Source of the DNA: Rikenellaceae bacterium
GTDB lineage: Bacteria; Bacteroidota; Bacteroidia; Bacteroidales; Rikenellaceae
Reading direction: 5' to 3'
Length of the DNA stretch: 64,000 bases
Assembly: GCA_015059785.1 (NCBI GenBank)
Contig: SUZS01000004.1
Location: 1-64,000, forward strand
The position numbers were made by a program, and so were the translations under genes. Positions 1 to 8,391 of this stretch are shown here, in pieces. A model generated the notes under the pieces. That model did not search any database and was not told the origin of the DNA. It saw only the letters and a program-made list of their open reading frames with translations. Numbering within the stretch: position 1 is the stretch's first letter; every line of letters starts with the position of its first letter.

Positions 1-85
1 CTTCGTCAAATGGTTCCTTTTTCTGCAAAGTAATCAGGGTAAAGCAAGCAAAAAATAGGGTGAGAAATACTGCGTTTCTCGCCAT
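1..85 (-). CDS. Partial secreted or membrane protein, N-terminus only
   Basis: An ATG at 85 on the minus strand opens a frame that stays open to the window edge and reads MARNAVFLTLFFACFTLITLQ followed by charged residues. This looks like a signal peptide or N-terminal anchor, so the product is probably exported. It lies just downstream of the rplT terminator on the same strand. Only about 28 residues are visible and the family cannot be named. Confidence 0.5.
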   Translation of the reverse strand, partial: MARNAVFLTLFFACFTLITLQKKEPFDE

Positions 86-133
86 TTATTTACTCTCTAA
101 AAAGCGCCACTTTTGGCATCATTACCAAAAAAA

Positions 134-165
134 GTGGGTGACTATTTTACTTTATAGTCACCCAC
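134..165 (-). terminator. Intrinsic terminator after rplT
   Basis: A perfect 11-bp stem (GTGGGTGACTA / TAGTCACCCAC) is followed on the minus strand by a run of seven T. It sits about 20 bases beyond the rplT stop codon and would end the rpmI-rplT transcript. Confidence 0.85.
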
Positions 166-187
166 TCATCTTTTGCGACGCAAAAGG

Positions 188-532
188 CTATTTAACTGCG
201 TTTACAATTGCCTCGAATGCTTTCGGCTCGTTCATCGCCAGGTCTGCCATAACCTTACGGTTAAGAGCGATACCCTTAGCGTTTACTTTACCGATGAACT
301 CCGAATAGGTCATACCGTAAGCACGGACTGCCGCATTGATACGGGTGATCCACAGCGAACGGAATGTACGCTTCTTAAGGCGGCGGTGTGCATATGCATA
401 CTGCAGACCCTTCTCGACAGTATTTTTGGCTACTGTCCAAACATTTCCCCTTGAACCAAAGTTACCCTTGGCAAGCTTCAAAACCTTTTTTCTTCTTGCG
501 CGTGACGCAACAGCATTGACTGAACGTGGCAT
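188..532 (-). CDS. rplT: 50S ribosomal protein L20
   Basis: This 114-residue, strongly basic protein begins [23 protein letters not shown], the conserved L20 N-terminus, and has the usual family length. L20 binds 23S rRNA early in 50S assembly. It follows rpmI on the same strand with about 100 bases between them and ends at a strong terminator, so the two form one operon. In most bacteria infC precedes rpmI, but here the gene upstream is a divergent sulfatase, so infC lies elsewhere. Confidence 0.97.
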   Translation of the reverse strand: MPRSVNAVASRARRKKVLKLAKGNFGSRGNVWTVAKNTVEKGLQYAYAHRRLKKRTFRSLWITRINAAVRAYGMTYSEFIGKVNAKGIALNRKVMADLAMNEPKAFEAIVNAVK

Positions 533-636
533 ACTTAAAAGTTTTTGATGAAGTTAACAGCGGTACGATTCTCTCGCACTCTTTAGGGCTGTTTCACTCC
601 GGTTAATAAAAAATTGTTAACTTGCTCGGCTGCTAA

Positions 637-831
637 TTACTTAACAAGCAGAGTCTTGATCTTTGCCTCATCGGCTGGTGAAACGATACCTGAATAGCAG
701 AGGTTACGCTTCTGTTTCTTAGTCTTTTTTGTCAGGATGTGACTGTGATAAGCGTGCTTACGCTTGATCTTACCTGTGCCGGTGAAAGTAAAACGCTTCT
801 TTGCAGCGGCATTAGTTTTCATTTTTGGCAT
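637..831 (-). CDS. rpmI: 50S ribosomal protein L35
   Basis: This 64-residue basic protein has the conserved L35 start [14 protein letters not shown] and the internal [19 protein letters not shown] segment; the length is typical. It is a component of the large ribosomal subunit. It is the first gene of the rpmI-rplT unit and has a clear Bacteroidetes -7 box upstream. The gap to rplT (533-636) holds no further gene that I can see. Confidence 0.97.
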   Translation of the reverse strand: MPKMKTNAAAKKRFTFTGTGKIKRKHAYHSHILTKKTKKQKRNLCYSGIVSPADEAKIKTLLVK

Positions 832-864
832 AATTGTAAAATATTTTTAGTTAAACATAGCGTG

Positions 865-872
865 CAAAGATA
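865..872 (-). promoter_or_regulatory. -7 promoter element upstream of rpmI
   Basis: On the minus strand the sequence reads TATCTTTG, an exact match to the Bacteroidetes TAnnTTTG box, about 35 bases before the rpmI start codon. TTG-containing sequence lies upstream at roughly the right distance for the -33 element. Confidence 0.7.
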
Positions 873-915
873 CAGATTTTTTTTAATTCAACAACCAAAC
901 TTTCAAACTTTTTTG

Positions 916-923
916 TATTTTTG
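916..923 (+). promoter_or_regulatory. -7 promoter element upstream of the sulfatase gene
   Basis: TATTTTTG matches the Bacteroidetes TAnnTTTG box and lies 26 bases before the chosen sulfatase start at 950. No convincing TTTG is seen at the -33 position. The box supports starting the gene at 950 rather than at the GTG at 926. Confidence 0.5.
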
Positions 924-949
924 TAGTGTTAAACCTCAAAATTACTGTG

Positions 950-2557
950 ATGAAACTAAACAAACTTTCAAAGAGCGCACTTTTTGCCGCTGTGCCTACT
1001 GTGGCCGCTGTGCCAATGGCTGCGACAAGTTGCAGCAACGCACCTAAGCAGGGAGATAAACCAAATGTGATATTTATCCTTATGGATGATGCAGGCTATG
1101 GCGACTTTGGCTGTTATGGTCAGACAAAGACCGAGACGCCAAATATTGACGCTCTGGCAAACAACGGCATCCGCTTTACAGATATGTATACCGCGGCGCC
1201 AGTATCCTCTCCATCGCGTGCCTGCCTTATTACGGGTCAGCATATGGGTAACTCTCAGATTCGCGAGAATGTAGAGGGTAGAGTTGAGGATGGTATTTGG
1301 AACTTTGACACCGTAGACCAGAACCCTGCTATTGAGGGTCAGATGGGACTCAAGCCAGGCACTCCGACCCTGGGAACTATGATGCAGCAGGCAGGCTATG
1401 CTACAGGTATGGTCGGCAAGTGGGGTATTGGTAGTCCTGTAGGTGGCTCGGCGCCGTGGGATATGGGCTTTGACTTCTACTATGGCTGTGTTTGTCAGCG
1501 CGTGGCACACAACTACTATCCTGCCTATATGTGGAAAAATGGTAAGAAGGAGTATATCAACGACCCTGCAACGGTTACCCATCCGGGAACAAAGCTTGAC
1601 CAGGGCGCAGACCCATACAACCCAGCAAGCTATGATAAGTATAGCGAGGGTAAGGTATACGCTCCAGATAAGATGTATGAGAATGTTGTTGAGTTTATCC
1701 GCCAGAGTAAAGCGGACGACAAACCATTCTTCCTTATGTGGACAACTCCATTCCCACACTCTCCACTACAGGCTCCAAAGGAGTGGGTAGAGAAGTATGT
1801 TGCAAAGTATGGCGATGAGGAGCCGCTTGTGGGCGAGAAGTGTCAGCTAAATGGTTGGCCACACAACTACTACCCTTGCCGTTACCCTCACGCAACATAC
1901 TCTGCTATGATTTCATACTTTGACTATCAGGTAGGACTGCTTGTTGAGGAGCTGAAGGCACAGGGACTCTATGAGAATACGATTATTATGTTCTCATCAG
2001 ATAATGGCCCTGCAAATAACGCCTCTTCGCCTACCGTATGGATGGATAGCGCAGCACCTTATCGCTGTGGCAAGGGCTGGGGTAAGCGAACACTCAAGGA
2101 GGGTGGTATCCGTATGCCATTTATCGCCTCTTGGCCTGCAAAGATTAAGAGTGGCGTTGTGAGCGACCATATTGGAAACTTCGCCGATGTAATGCCTACA
2201 GTGTGCGAGATTGCGGGTGTTGAGGCTCCAAAGAATGACGGAGTGTCGCTTCTACCAATCCTCTCTGGTAATCCAGAGGCTCAGCAGGAGCATAAATATC
2301 TCTACTGGGAGTACCCTGCTGCGGGCGGTATGATTGCTGTTCGTGAGGGTAAGTGGAAGGGCTTTATTGACAATGTTCACGCTGGTAACCGCACAATGCA
2401 GCTCTACGATGTGAGCGTTGCAGGAAAGGATATTGAGACTGCCGACAAGAATGTTGCTGCCGACCATCCAGAGATTGTTGAGCGTATGTGGGGCTATATA
2501 GAGGAGAGTCACCACCTTGCTGAGTACGAGCCGTTTAATGTGGATATTACACGATAA
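950..2557 (+). CDS. Serine-type sulfatase, probable lipoprotein
   Basis: This is an alkaline-phosphatase-superfamily sulfatase that hydrolyses sulfate esters, probably on host or plant glycans. The metal-binding NVIFILMDD is at about residues 39-47. The signature SSPSR at about 86-90 shows the catalytic formylglycine is made from serine (Ser86), the type matured by anaerobic radical SAM enzymes. The N-terminus has a hydrophobic stretch ending in a lipobox-like AATSC (Cys28), so the protein is probably tethered to a membrane facing the periplasm or surface. ATG 950 is preferred over the track start (a GTG at 926) because it directly precedes the signal peptide and leaves room for the promoter. 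The maturase gene follows after 3 bases. The substrate cannot be read from sequence. Confidence 0.92.
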   Translation: MKLNKLSKSALFAAVPTVAAVPMAATSCSNAPKQGDKPNVIFILMDDAGYGDFGCYGQTKTETPNIDALANNGIRFTDMYTAAPVSSPSRACLITGQHMGNSQIRENVEGRVEDGIWNFDTVDQNPAIEGQMGLKPGTPTLGTMMQQAGYATGMVGKWGIGSPVGGSAPWDMGFDFYYGCVCQRVAHNYYPAYMWKNGKKEYINDPATVTHPGTKLDQGADPYNPASYDKYSEGKVYAPDKMYENVVEFIRQSKADDKPFFLMWTTPFPHSPLQAPKEWVEKYVAKYGDEEPLVGEKCQLNGWPHNYYPCRYPHATYSAMISYFDYQVGLLVEELKAQGLYENTIIMFSSDNGPANNASSPTVWMDSAAPYRCGKGWGKRTLKEGGIRMPFIASWPAKIKSGVVSDHIGNFADVMPTVCEIAGVEAPKNDGVSLLPILSGNPEAQQEHKYLYWEYPAAGGMIAVREGKWKGFIDNVHAGNRTMQLYDVSVAGKDIETADKNVAADHPEIVERMWGYIEESHHLAEYEPFNVDITR

Positions 2558-2560
2558 ACG

Positions 2561-3778
2561 ATGAGGCGCAGTGTAGAGTTTACATACGAAGATATTGTCA
2601 AGCGCAATGAGCGACGGGGCTTTACCACAATGGTTAAGCCCGTCGGCTCACTTTGTAATATGCGCTGCAAGTACTGCTACTACCTTGATAAGGCAGAGCT
2701 ATATGGCGGTGTTGAGATAGCTATGGACGACAGACTGCTTGAGCAGTATATCCGCGCCAATATTGAGGGTAACAACTCGCCAGTAATTGCCTTTGCGTGG
2801 CACGGTGGCGAGCCACTGCTTGCGGGTAAGGATTTCTTTCGTAAGGCTGTGGTGCTGCAGCAGAAGTATGCAGGGGGCAAGACCGTTGAGAACTCTATAC
2901 AGACAAATGGACTGCTTGTAGATGACGAGTGGTGCGCAATTTTTAGGGATAACAACTTCCTTGTTGGCGTATCTATAGATGGACCTGAGAGCATCCACGA
3001 TGCTCACCGCGTAGATGTTGGCGGACAGCCGACCTTTGCCCGCGTGATGAGGGGCATAGAGCGTCTGTACCGTAACCGCGTGGAGTACAACACCCTAACA
3101 ACGGTAAATGTCCATAGCGAGGGCCGTGGCGCAGAGGTCTACAACTTCTTGCGTGGCATAAGCGTATTTATGCAGTTTCTGCCCGTAGCAGAGCTTCTAT
3201 CGGATGGCCGTGTGCAGTCGCCAGATAACGAAGGGGCTGACATAGCTCCGTGGTCGGTTAGTGCCGAGGGCTTTGGTCAGTTTATGTGCGATATTTTTGA
3301 TATTTGGGTCAAAAAGGATGTGGGTAGACGCTATGTGCAGCTCTTTGATGCTACACTTGCCCTTAAGGTGGGCGTTCAGCCGTCAGTCTGCTCGCTCTGC
3401 GAGACCTGCGGTAGTGGACTTACTGTAGAACATAATGGCGATGTATACTGCTGCGACCACTTTGTATACCCAGAATATAAAATAGGTAATATCTACTCCG
3501 ACCGCCTCGCTGACCTTGCATACTGTGACCGCCAATTTGAGTTTGGAGTGGCTAAGCGCGCCCTTCTTCCGCATCAGTGTCGCCACTGCCGCTACTATAA
3601 ACTCTGTCACGGCGAGTGCCCTAAGCACCGCTTTATTACTGACAATACGGGCGAATATGGAAAGAACTACCTCTGCGAGGGGTATAAGATGTTCTTCGCC
3701 CACACAGAGGTAGCTATGGATAAAATGGCTCGCCTAATTCTTGATGGCAAACCGGCAGCCGAGATAATGAATGATTAG
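2561..3778 (+). CDS. Anaerobic sulfatase-maturating radical SAM enzyme (anSME)
   Basis: This 405-residue enzyme oxidises the active-site Ser (or Cys) of sulfatases to formylglycine without oxygen. The radical SAM cluster motif CNMRCKYC is at residues 32-39. A C-terminal SPASM region follows, with cysteines in CETCGSG, DVYCCDHF and CRHCRYYKLCHGEC that bind two auxiliary clusters. The SIDGP segment is typical of the family. It begins 3 bases after the Ser-type sulfatase, its obvious client, and the two are surely co-transcribed. Its 3' end overlaps the convergent membrane gene by 4 bases. Confidence 0.94.
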   Translation: MRRSVEFTYEDIVKRNERRGFTTMVKPVGSLCNMRCKYCYYLDKAELYGGVEIAMDDRLLEQYIRANIEGNNSPVIAFAWHGGEPLLAGKDFFRKAVVLQQKYAGGKTVENSIQTNGLLVDDEWCAIFRDNNFLVGVSIDGPESIHDAHRVDVGGQPTFARVMRGIERLYRNRVEYNTLTTVNVHSEGRGAEVYNFLRGISVFMQFLPVAELLSDGRVQSPDNEGADIAPWSVSAEGFGQFMCDIFDIWVKKDVGRRYVQLFDATLALKVGVQPSVCSLCETCGSGLTVEHNGDVYCCDHFVYPEYKIGNIYSDRLADLAYCDRQFEFGVAKRALLPHQCRHCRYYKLCHGECPKHRFITDNTGEYGKNYLCEGYKMFFAHTEVAMDKMARLILDGKPAAEIMND

Positions 3779-4443
3779 AGTAGTGACTTGATATAGCCTA
3801 CTACAATATGCCACCAACTTACAAGTGCTGACCAGTACTCTGCTGCTAATGTCTTAAACGCATCTATTACACCGTAGCGGATAGAGAGCAGTAGTATTGT
3901 AAGGTTTACTGTCCACATCGCAAAGATAAAGAGGTAGGAGCGGAGAACGCCTACGCTTGTGATATCTGTCTGGTGTGTGCCTATCTGGCGGCGGAAGCAA
4001 CCGATATGAAATGCGGCGGTAAAGCCAATCATTATATCAAAGATATAGAGCGAGTTTTGCGCGCCCAACTCTCGTAAAAAGAGCAGCAGGTATGTAAATA
4101 TCGGCAGACAGTATGGCGCAAGGGAGATAAAAATTGTTCCGAAGCGCAAGCCTCCGCTATGGCTCATCTCGCCCTCGCCCTCGCCAGCCTCAAAGGAGTG
4201 AATCTTACGCAGAAACATCATACCTACAATGGTGTGTGACAGCTCGTGCGAGAATGTTCTAAGCCACTCAAGATTTTTGTTAAAAATTCGGATAATAGAT
4301 AGAACAAAGTATGCCGCCATACCTACGCCGACCCACTTATATATAATATAGTGTCCAATGCTCCACTTGATAACGGGAATAATCTCTGTTACACCCAGGG
4401 CAATAAGCAGTATAATGAGCGGAAAAGATAGTAGTCTTAGCAT
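3775..4443 (-). CDS. Membrane protein with HELSH motif (M50-like metalloprotease candidate)
   Basis: This 222-residue protein has several hydrophobic segments (about residues 4-25, 35-52, 105-125 and 160-195). A zinc-protease-like motif, FSHELSHTIVG, has its histidines at about 66 and 70 next to the second membrane segment. This resembles site-2/M50-type intramembrane proteases, but no clear third zinc ligand is identified, so activity is inference. The track start at 4470 is replaced by ATG 4443 (MLRLLSF), which directly precedes the first membrane segment. It is convergent with anSME and lies after the prs terminator. Confidence 0.6.
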   Translation of the reverse strand: MLRLLSFPLIILLIALGVTEIIPVIKWSIGHYIIYKWVGVGMAAYFVLSIIRIFNKNLEWLRTFSHELSHTIVGMMFLRKIHSFEAGEGEGEMSHSGGLRFGTIFISLAPYCLPIFTYLLLFLRELGAQNSLYIFDIMIGFTAAFHIGCFRRQIGTHQTDITSVGVLRSYLFIFAMWTVNLTILLLSIRYGVIDAFKTLAAEYWSALVSWWHIVVGYIKSLL

Positions 4444-4473
4444 AGTCGTTATTTTTCGGCAAATATACAAAAA

Positions 4474-4499
4474 AGTCGGGAAAGATAACTCTCCCGACT
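4474..4499 (-). terminator. Intrinsic terminator after prs
   Basis: A perfect 8-bp stem (AGTCGGGA / TCCCGACT) with a short AT-rich loop is followed on the minus strand by a T-run (TTTTTTG). It lies 18 bases after the prs stop codon and separates prs from the membrane gene. Confidence 0.85.
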
Positions 4500-4517
4500 C
4501 ATATTATTAACTACCTA

Positions 4518-5459
4518 CTAATGGAAGAAGATAGATGAAATCTCCTTATAGTTGTGTACACGCTCGATAACCTCAGCGAAGATGTCTGCACAAGAGAGAA
4601 CAGTAAACTTGTGAAGATCAGCCTCTGGGTTGAGTGGAATTGTATCAGATACAATAACCTCAGTAAGCGCGCTCTCGTTGATGCGGTCATAGGCCTTACC
4701 AGAGAGAACTGGGTGGGTAATAGCAGCACGAACAGACTTTGCACCGCGCTCCATAAGCATATTTGCAGCCATACAGATTGTGCCAGCAGTGTCAATCATA
4801 TCGTCTACGATAAGAACATTTCTTCCCTCAACATCGCCAATAGCGGTCATAGAACCAACGACATTTGCCTTTGCGCGCTCCTTGTGTGAGATGATAATAG
4901 GAGTGCCGAGAAGCTTTGCATAAGTTCCTGCGCGCTTTGCACCACCCATATCAGGAGCTGCGATAGAGAGGTCCTCAATACCAAGACTCTGAATGTAAGG
5001 GACAAACATACCACTTGCATAGAGTGCATCTACTGGAACCTCAAAGAAGCCCTGAATCTGGTCTGCGTGAAGGTCCATAGTCATCACACGGTCAACACCC
5101 GCTGCTGTGAGCATATTAGCCACGAGCTTTGAGGTAATTGGAACGCGAGGACGATCTTTACGGTCCTGACGAGCCCAACCAAAGTAAGGGATTACGGCGA
5201 TAACCTTATATGCCGAGGCACGACGAGCAGCGTCTATCATCATCAGCAGCTCCATAAGGTTGTCAGACTTTGGGAAAGTAGACTGGATAATAAATACAGT
5301 ACAACCGCGGATAGACTCGGCATAGCGTGGCTGGAACTCGCCATCGCTAAACTCAAGACACTCACAGTCACCAAGAGTTGTGCCATAAGCGGCAACGATC
5401 TTCTCTGCAAGGTAGCGTGATGAGCGACCTGCGAAGAATTTAATTTTGTGGATAGCCAT
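4518..5459 (-). CDS. prs: Ribose-phosphate pyrophosphokinase
   Basis: This enzyme makes PRPP from ribose-5-phosphate and ATP for nucleotide, histidine and NAD synthesis. At 313 residues it has the normal length. The flexible loop region YFGWARQDRKDRPR, the MTMDLHADQIQGFF segment (divalent metal and PRPP site) and the PRPP-binding NVLIVDDMIDTAGT loop are all present and intact. It is monocistronic by appearance, with a -7 box upstream and a terminator downstream. Confidence 0.97.
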   Translation of the reverse strand: MAIHKIKFFAGRSSRYLAEKIVAAYGTTLGDCECLEFSDGEFQPRYAESIRGCTVFIIQSTFPKSDNLMELLMMIDAARRASAYKVIAVIPYFGWARQDRKDRPRVPITSKLVANMLTAAGVDRVMTMDLHADQIQGFFEVPVDALYASGMFVPYIQSLGIEDLSIAAPDMGGAKRAGTYAKLLGTPIIISHKERAKANVVGSMTAIGDVEGRNVLIVDDMIDTAGTICMAANMLMERGAKSVRAAITHPVLSGKAYDRINESALTEVIVSDTIPLNPEADLHKFTVLSCADIFAEVIERVHNYKEISSIFFH

Positions 5460-5498
5460 AGGAATGTGTATTTAGTGTTTAGTTTACCTATTCGGGTA

Positions 5499-5506
5499 CA
5501 AATGTA
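5499..5506 (-). promoter_or_regulatory. -7 promoter element upstream of prs
   Basis: TACATTTG on the minus strand fits the Bacteroidetes TAnnTTTG box and lies about 40 bases before the prs start. No clean TTTG -33 element is seen. Confidence 0.5.
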
Positions 5507-5520
5507 GTGAAAAAAGTCTA

Positions 5521-6129
5521 TTATTCACCATCTTTATTAAAATCTTTTAAGATAGTCTCAATATATCCCACTATCTCCTCTCTGCCGTCGCCCCTCTCTG
5601 ACGAGCTGACAAACATCGGCGGAAGGGTCTCCCACTGCTCCAAGAGTGTCTGCTCATAGCGAGAGACACTGCGAGTGAGCTGTGCTTTTGAGAGTTTATC
5701 TGCCTTGGTGAAGATAATGCCAAAGGGTACACCATTGATACCAAGCTGCTCTATAAACTCAAGGTCTATACGCTGCGGCTCAAGGCGCGAGTCTACAAGG
5801 ACGAAGAGAAAGTGCATCTTACTGCACTTGAAGACATAGTCTGTAATAATCTTTGCAAAGCTACCTCGTGTGCTTTTAGATGTGCGGGCATATCCGTAGC
5901 CTGGAAGGTCTACAAGATACCAGCTATCGTTAATGGTAAAGTGGTTGATAAGGCGGGTCTTACCCGGGGTTGCAGAGACCTTTGCCAGACCCTTATGCTG
6001 TGTCAGCATATTGATTAGCGAACTCTTGCCCACATTGCTTCGTCCGATAAAAGCGATGTCAGGAAGTTTGTCCTTCGGTACTTGAGAGATTCTCTCCGAA
6101 CTGCACTTAAAAGTTGCCCGTGTTATCAT
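5521..6129 (-). CDS. engB: Ribosome biogenesis GTP-binding protein EngB/YsxC
   Basis: This small TRAFAC GTPase is required for 50S subunit assembly. It shows the G1 loop GRSNVGKSS, the G3 loop DLPGYGYA and the G4 motif TKADKL in the expected order, and the length (202 aa from the chosen start) is normal. The track start at 6162 would overlap the alpha-galactosidase stop. ATG 6129 (MITRATF) gives a 10-base gap and the usual N-terminus. It follows the alpha-galactosidase gene closely on the same strand. Confidence 0.93.
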   Translation of the reverse strand: MITRATFKCSSERISQVPKDKLPDIAFIGRSNVGKSSLINMLTQHKGLAKVSATPGKTRLINHFTINDSWYLVDLPGYGYARTSKSTRGSFAKIITDYVFKCSKMHFLFVLVDSRLEPQRIDLEFIEQLGINGVPFGIIFTKADKLSKAQLTRSVSRYEQTLLEQWETLPPMFVSSSERGDGREEIVGYIETILKDFNKDGE

Positions 6130-6139
6130 CGTACTAATA

Positions 6140-8371
6140 CTATTTAACCTCTGTAAGCTCAAGAATTATGCTTCGGCAGTCGTTTCCGGCGCGAACCTCA
6201 CCCAGAGGAGCATTCTTTGTATATCCCTTAACAAGCTCTGGGATAACAATGCCCTCGTTCATAAGGAACTTACCGCTAACAACCTTGCCGCTAATAGCTG
6301 CCGGCTTATCAGCCACCTCTGGAGCCACCTCGCGGATGCGGTACTTGGCATCTGGGTTAAGACCCTGCAGTCGGATGACGATGTTTGACATTTCGTGCTT
6401 AAAGAAGTGACGGTATGCAAACAGCACAGCCTTATCCTTTGCCTCGTTTACATACATAAGAGATGTAAAGTCACGCTTGCCCTCGTATGGCGATACAAGG
6501 CGGTAGAGGTCTCCCTGCTGAACTACTGGTCGGATAACCTTGTACTCAGCAATGGCGCGCTTTGCATACTCGCGCTCGGCATCGTTGAGCTTTGCAGGTA
6601 CCATCTCCATACCCAGACGGCACATAGAGGCAACATCAAAGCGGTACTTGATAGGGATAAGTCGTTGTGTGTACTTGCTATATGCCGAGCCAACATGCGC
6701 TGCCAGCATATTTGATGGGTAGAAGTTCATTGCACCCCACTGTATAAGCACGCGGTGGTAGGCGTCTGTCTGGTCAGAGGTCCACATCTCCTGGAAGTAT
6801 GGCATAAAGCCGTAGTTAAGTCGGCCACCACCAGAGGCGCAGAGCTGAATAACTACATTTGGATACTTAGCGCGGATGCGCTTAAGAACTTTCTCAAGGG
6901 CGAGCGTATAGTCTACATAGAGGTTGCTCTGAAGCTCATTTGGCAGATATAGGCTATGTGCGTTGTGCATAGACATATTGTTATCCCACTTTATGTAGTA
7001 GATGTCTGGATATGCAGTGAGCAGATCGTCTACAACCTTGAATACATGGTCCTGAACCTTTGGATTTGTAAGGTCAAGGATGAGTTGTGTCTTGCCACGA
7101 CCATATGTAGGCTCAAAGTCTGGATGGCGAAGTACCCAATCTGGGTGTTTCTCATACAGCTCACTTGGAGTATTAACCATCTCTGGCTCAATCCAGATGC
7201 CGAACTTCATTCCATTGTTGTGCGCAAGGTCAATAAGCGGACGGATGCCGTTTGGAAGCTTCTTTGGAGCAATCATCCAGTCTCCAAGGGATGTAGTGCC
7301 GTTGTCGCGCGGATACTTGTCGCCAAACCAGCCATCGTCTACAACAAACATCTCGCCACCAAGAGCCGCAAAGTCGCGGGTCATATCGACCATACTTGTC
7401 TCGCTAATATCAAAGTGAACGCCCTCCCAAGAGTTGAGAAGTATCTCGCGCTGCTTTGTGCCATCAAGAAGTTGGTGCTTACGAGCCCAGCGATGTAGAG
7501 AGCGAGTAGCATCGCCCTTACCATTTGATGAGTATGTGAATACCATCTCTGGGGTTGTAAGAGACTTGCCACCTGCAAGGGTGTAGTCGCTCGCTGCAGG
7601 GTTTATACCACCCATAAAGAGTGTTGGAACGCGAGAAACAGGGGTGTTGTAGAACTCAAAGTGGGTGTTGCCCATCCACACTAATGTACCTGCAATAACA
7701 GGACAGTTCTGCTCCTCAAGCTTGCCATCAAGACCGAGCATAAACGAAGCGTTGAAGTACTGCGCCACGCGAGAGGCGGTTGTGGTAGAGATGTTGTATG
7801 TACCCACTGGAAGAGGCATAACAACTTCGTTATTCTCATTCTTAACATTACCCTCAAGCTGCATCAGTACACAGTTGTCAGACTGTATAGGCAGCACGGC
7901 AGACATATACTTCTGCAGTACGATAGGCTTCTTGCCATTGTTGAAGTACTCTGTGTTAATCTTCACAATATCGCAGTCGTCATAAGCTCTGTAATTTACC
8001 TTAACAACAAGGTTTGGGTGTGCTACATCCTTAAGCCAAAACGACAGGGTAGAGACTGGGCTGCCAGAGCTCTGCTCAACCTTGTCAACGACAAACTTTG
8101 TAGCATTGTCGCCATCGTGCTGCTTTACAAGCGAAGCATAAGGGGCATCGCAACGGGTACCAAAGGCAGGGTAGGCGTCATACTTGAGCATACGGCCTGC
8201 TGCTCGAACATCCGCAGCCGTAGCCTTAGCTCCGTAGTAGCGGAAGTTGAGCTGCTTGCCCTCCTCGGCACTGAGGATAATTGTTGTGTTTGGCGTTGAG
8301 AGCGTATACTCCTTTGCGACTGCAGCACCAAACGACGAGAGTAGTACAATGGCGGTTAATAGTCTTTTCAT
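6140..8371 (-). CDS. GH36 alpha-galactosidase, exported
   Basis: This enzyme hydrolyses terminal alpha-galactosides. After a signal peptide (MKRLLTAIVLLSSFGAAVA) the 743-residue protein has the GH36 beta-sandwich region and then the catalytic barrel. Recognisable segments are VVDDGWFGDKYPRDN and FGIWIEPEMV. The nucleophile motif YIKWDNN is at about residue 460 and the acid/base motif WTSDQTD at about 530. The signal peptide indicates periplasmic or surface action. It starts 20 bases after glmS on the same strand, so co-transcription with glmS and engB is possible. Confidence 0.92.
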   Translation of the reverse strand: MKRLLTAIVLLSSFGAAVAKEYTLSTPNTTIILSAEEGKQLNFRYYGAKATAADVRAAGRMLKYDAYPAFGTRCDAPYASLVKQHDGDNATKFVVDKVEQSSGSPVSTLSFWLKDVAHPNLVVKVNYRAYDDCDIVKINTEYFNNGKKPIVLQKYMSAVLPIQSDNCVLMQLEGNVKNENNEVVMPLPVGTYNISTTTASRVAQYFNASFMLGLDGKLEEQNCPVIAGTLVWMGNTHFEFYNTPVSRVPTLFMGGINPAASDYTLAGGKSLTTPEMVFTYSSNGKGDATRSLHRWARKHQLLDGTKQREILLNSWEGVHFDISETSMVDMTRDFAALGGEMFVVDDGWFGDKYPRDNGTTSLGDWMIAPKKLPNGIRPLIDLAHNNGMKFGIWIEPEMVNTPSELYEKHPDWVLRHPDFEPTYGRGKTQLILDLTNPKVQDHVFKVVDDLLTAYPDIYYIKWDNNMSMHNAHSLYLPNELQSNLYVDYTLALEKVLKRIRAKYPNVVIQLCASGGGRLNYGFMPYFQEMWTSDQTDAYHRVLIQWGAMNFYPSNMLAAHVGSAYSKYTQRLIPIKYRFDVASMCRLGMEMVPAKLNDAEREYAKRAIAEYKVIRPVVQQGDLYRLVSPYEGKRDFTSLMYVNEAKDKAVLFAYRHFFKHEMSNIVIRLQGLNPDAKYRIREVAPEVADKPAAISGKVVSGKFLMNEGIVIPELVKGYTKNAPLGEVRAGNDCRSIILELTEVK

Positions 8372-8391
8372 ATAGGTTAGTTTTTTAGGTG

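Noticed and set aside
968-1759. 263-aa minus ORF opposite the sulfatase
   Set aside because: Shadow frame of a clear sulfatase gene; no domain, and codon pattern follows the plus-strand gene.
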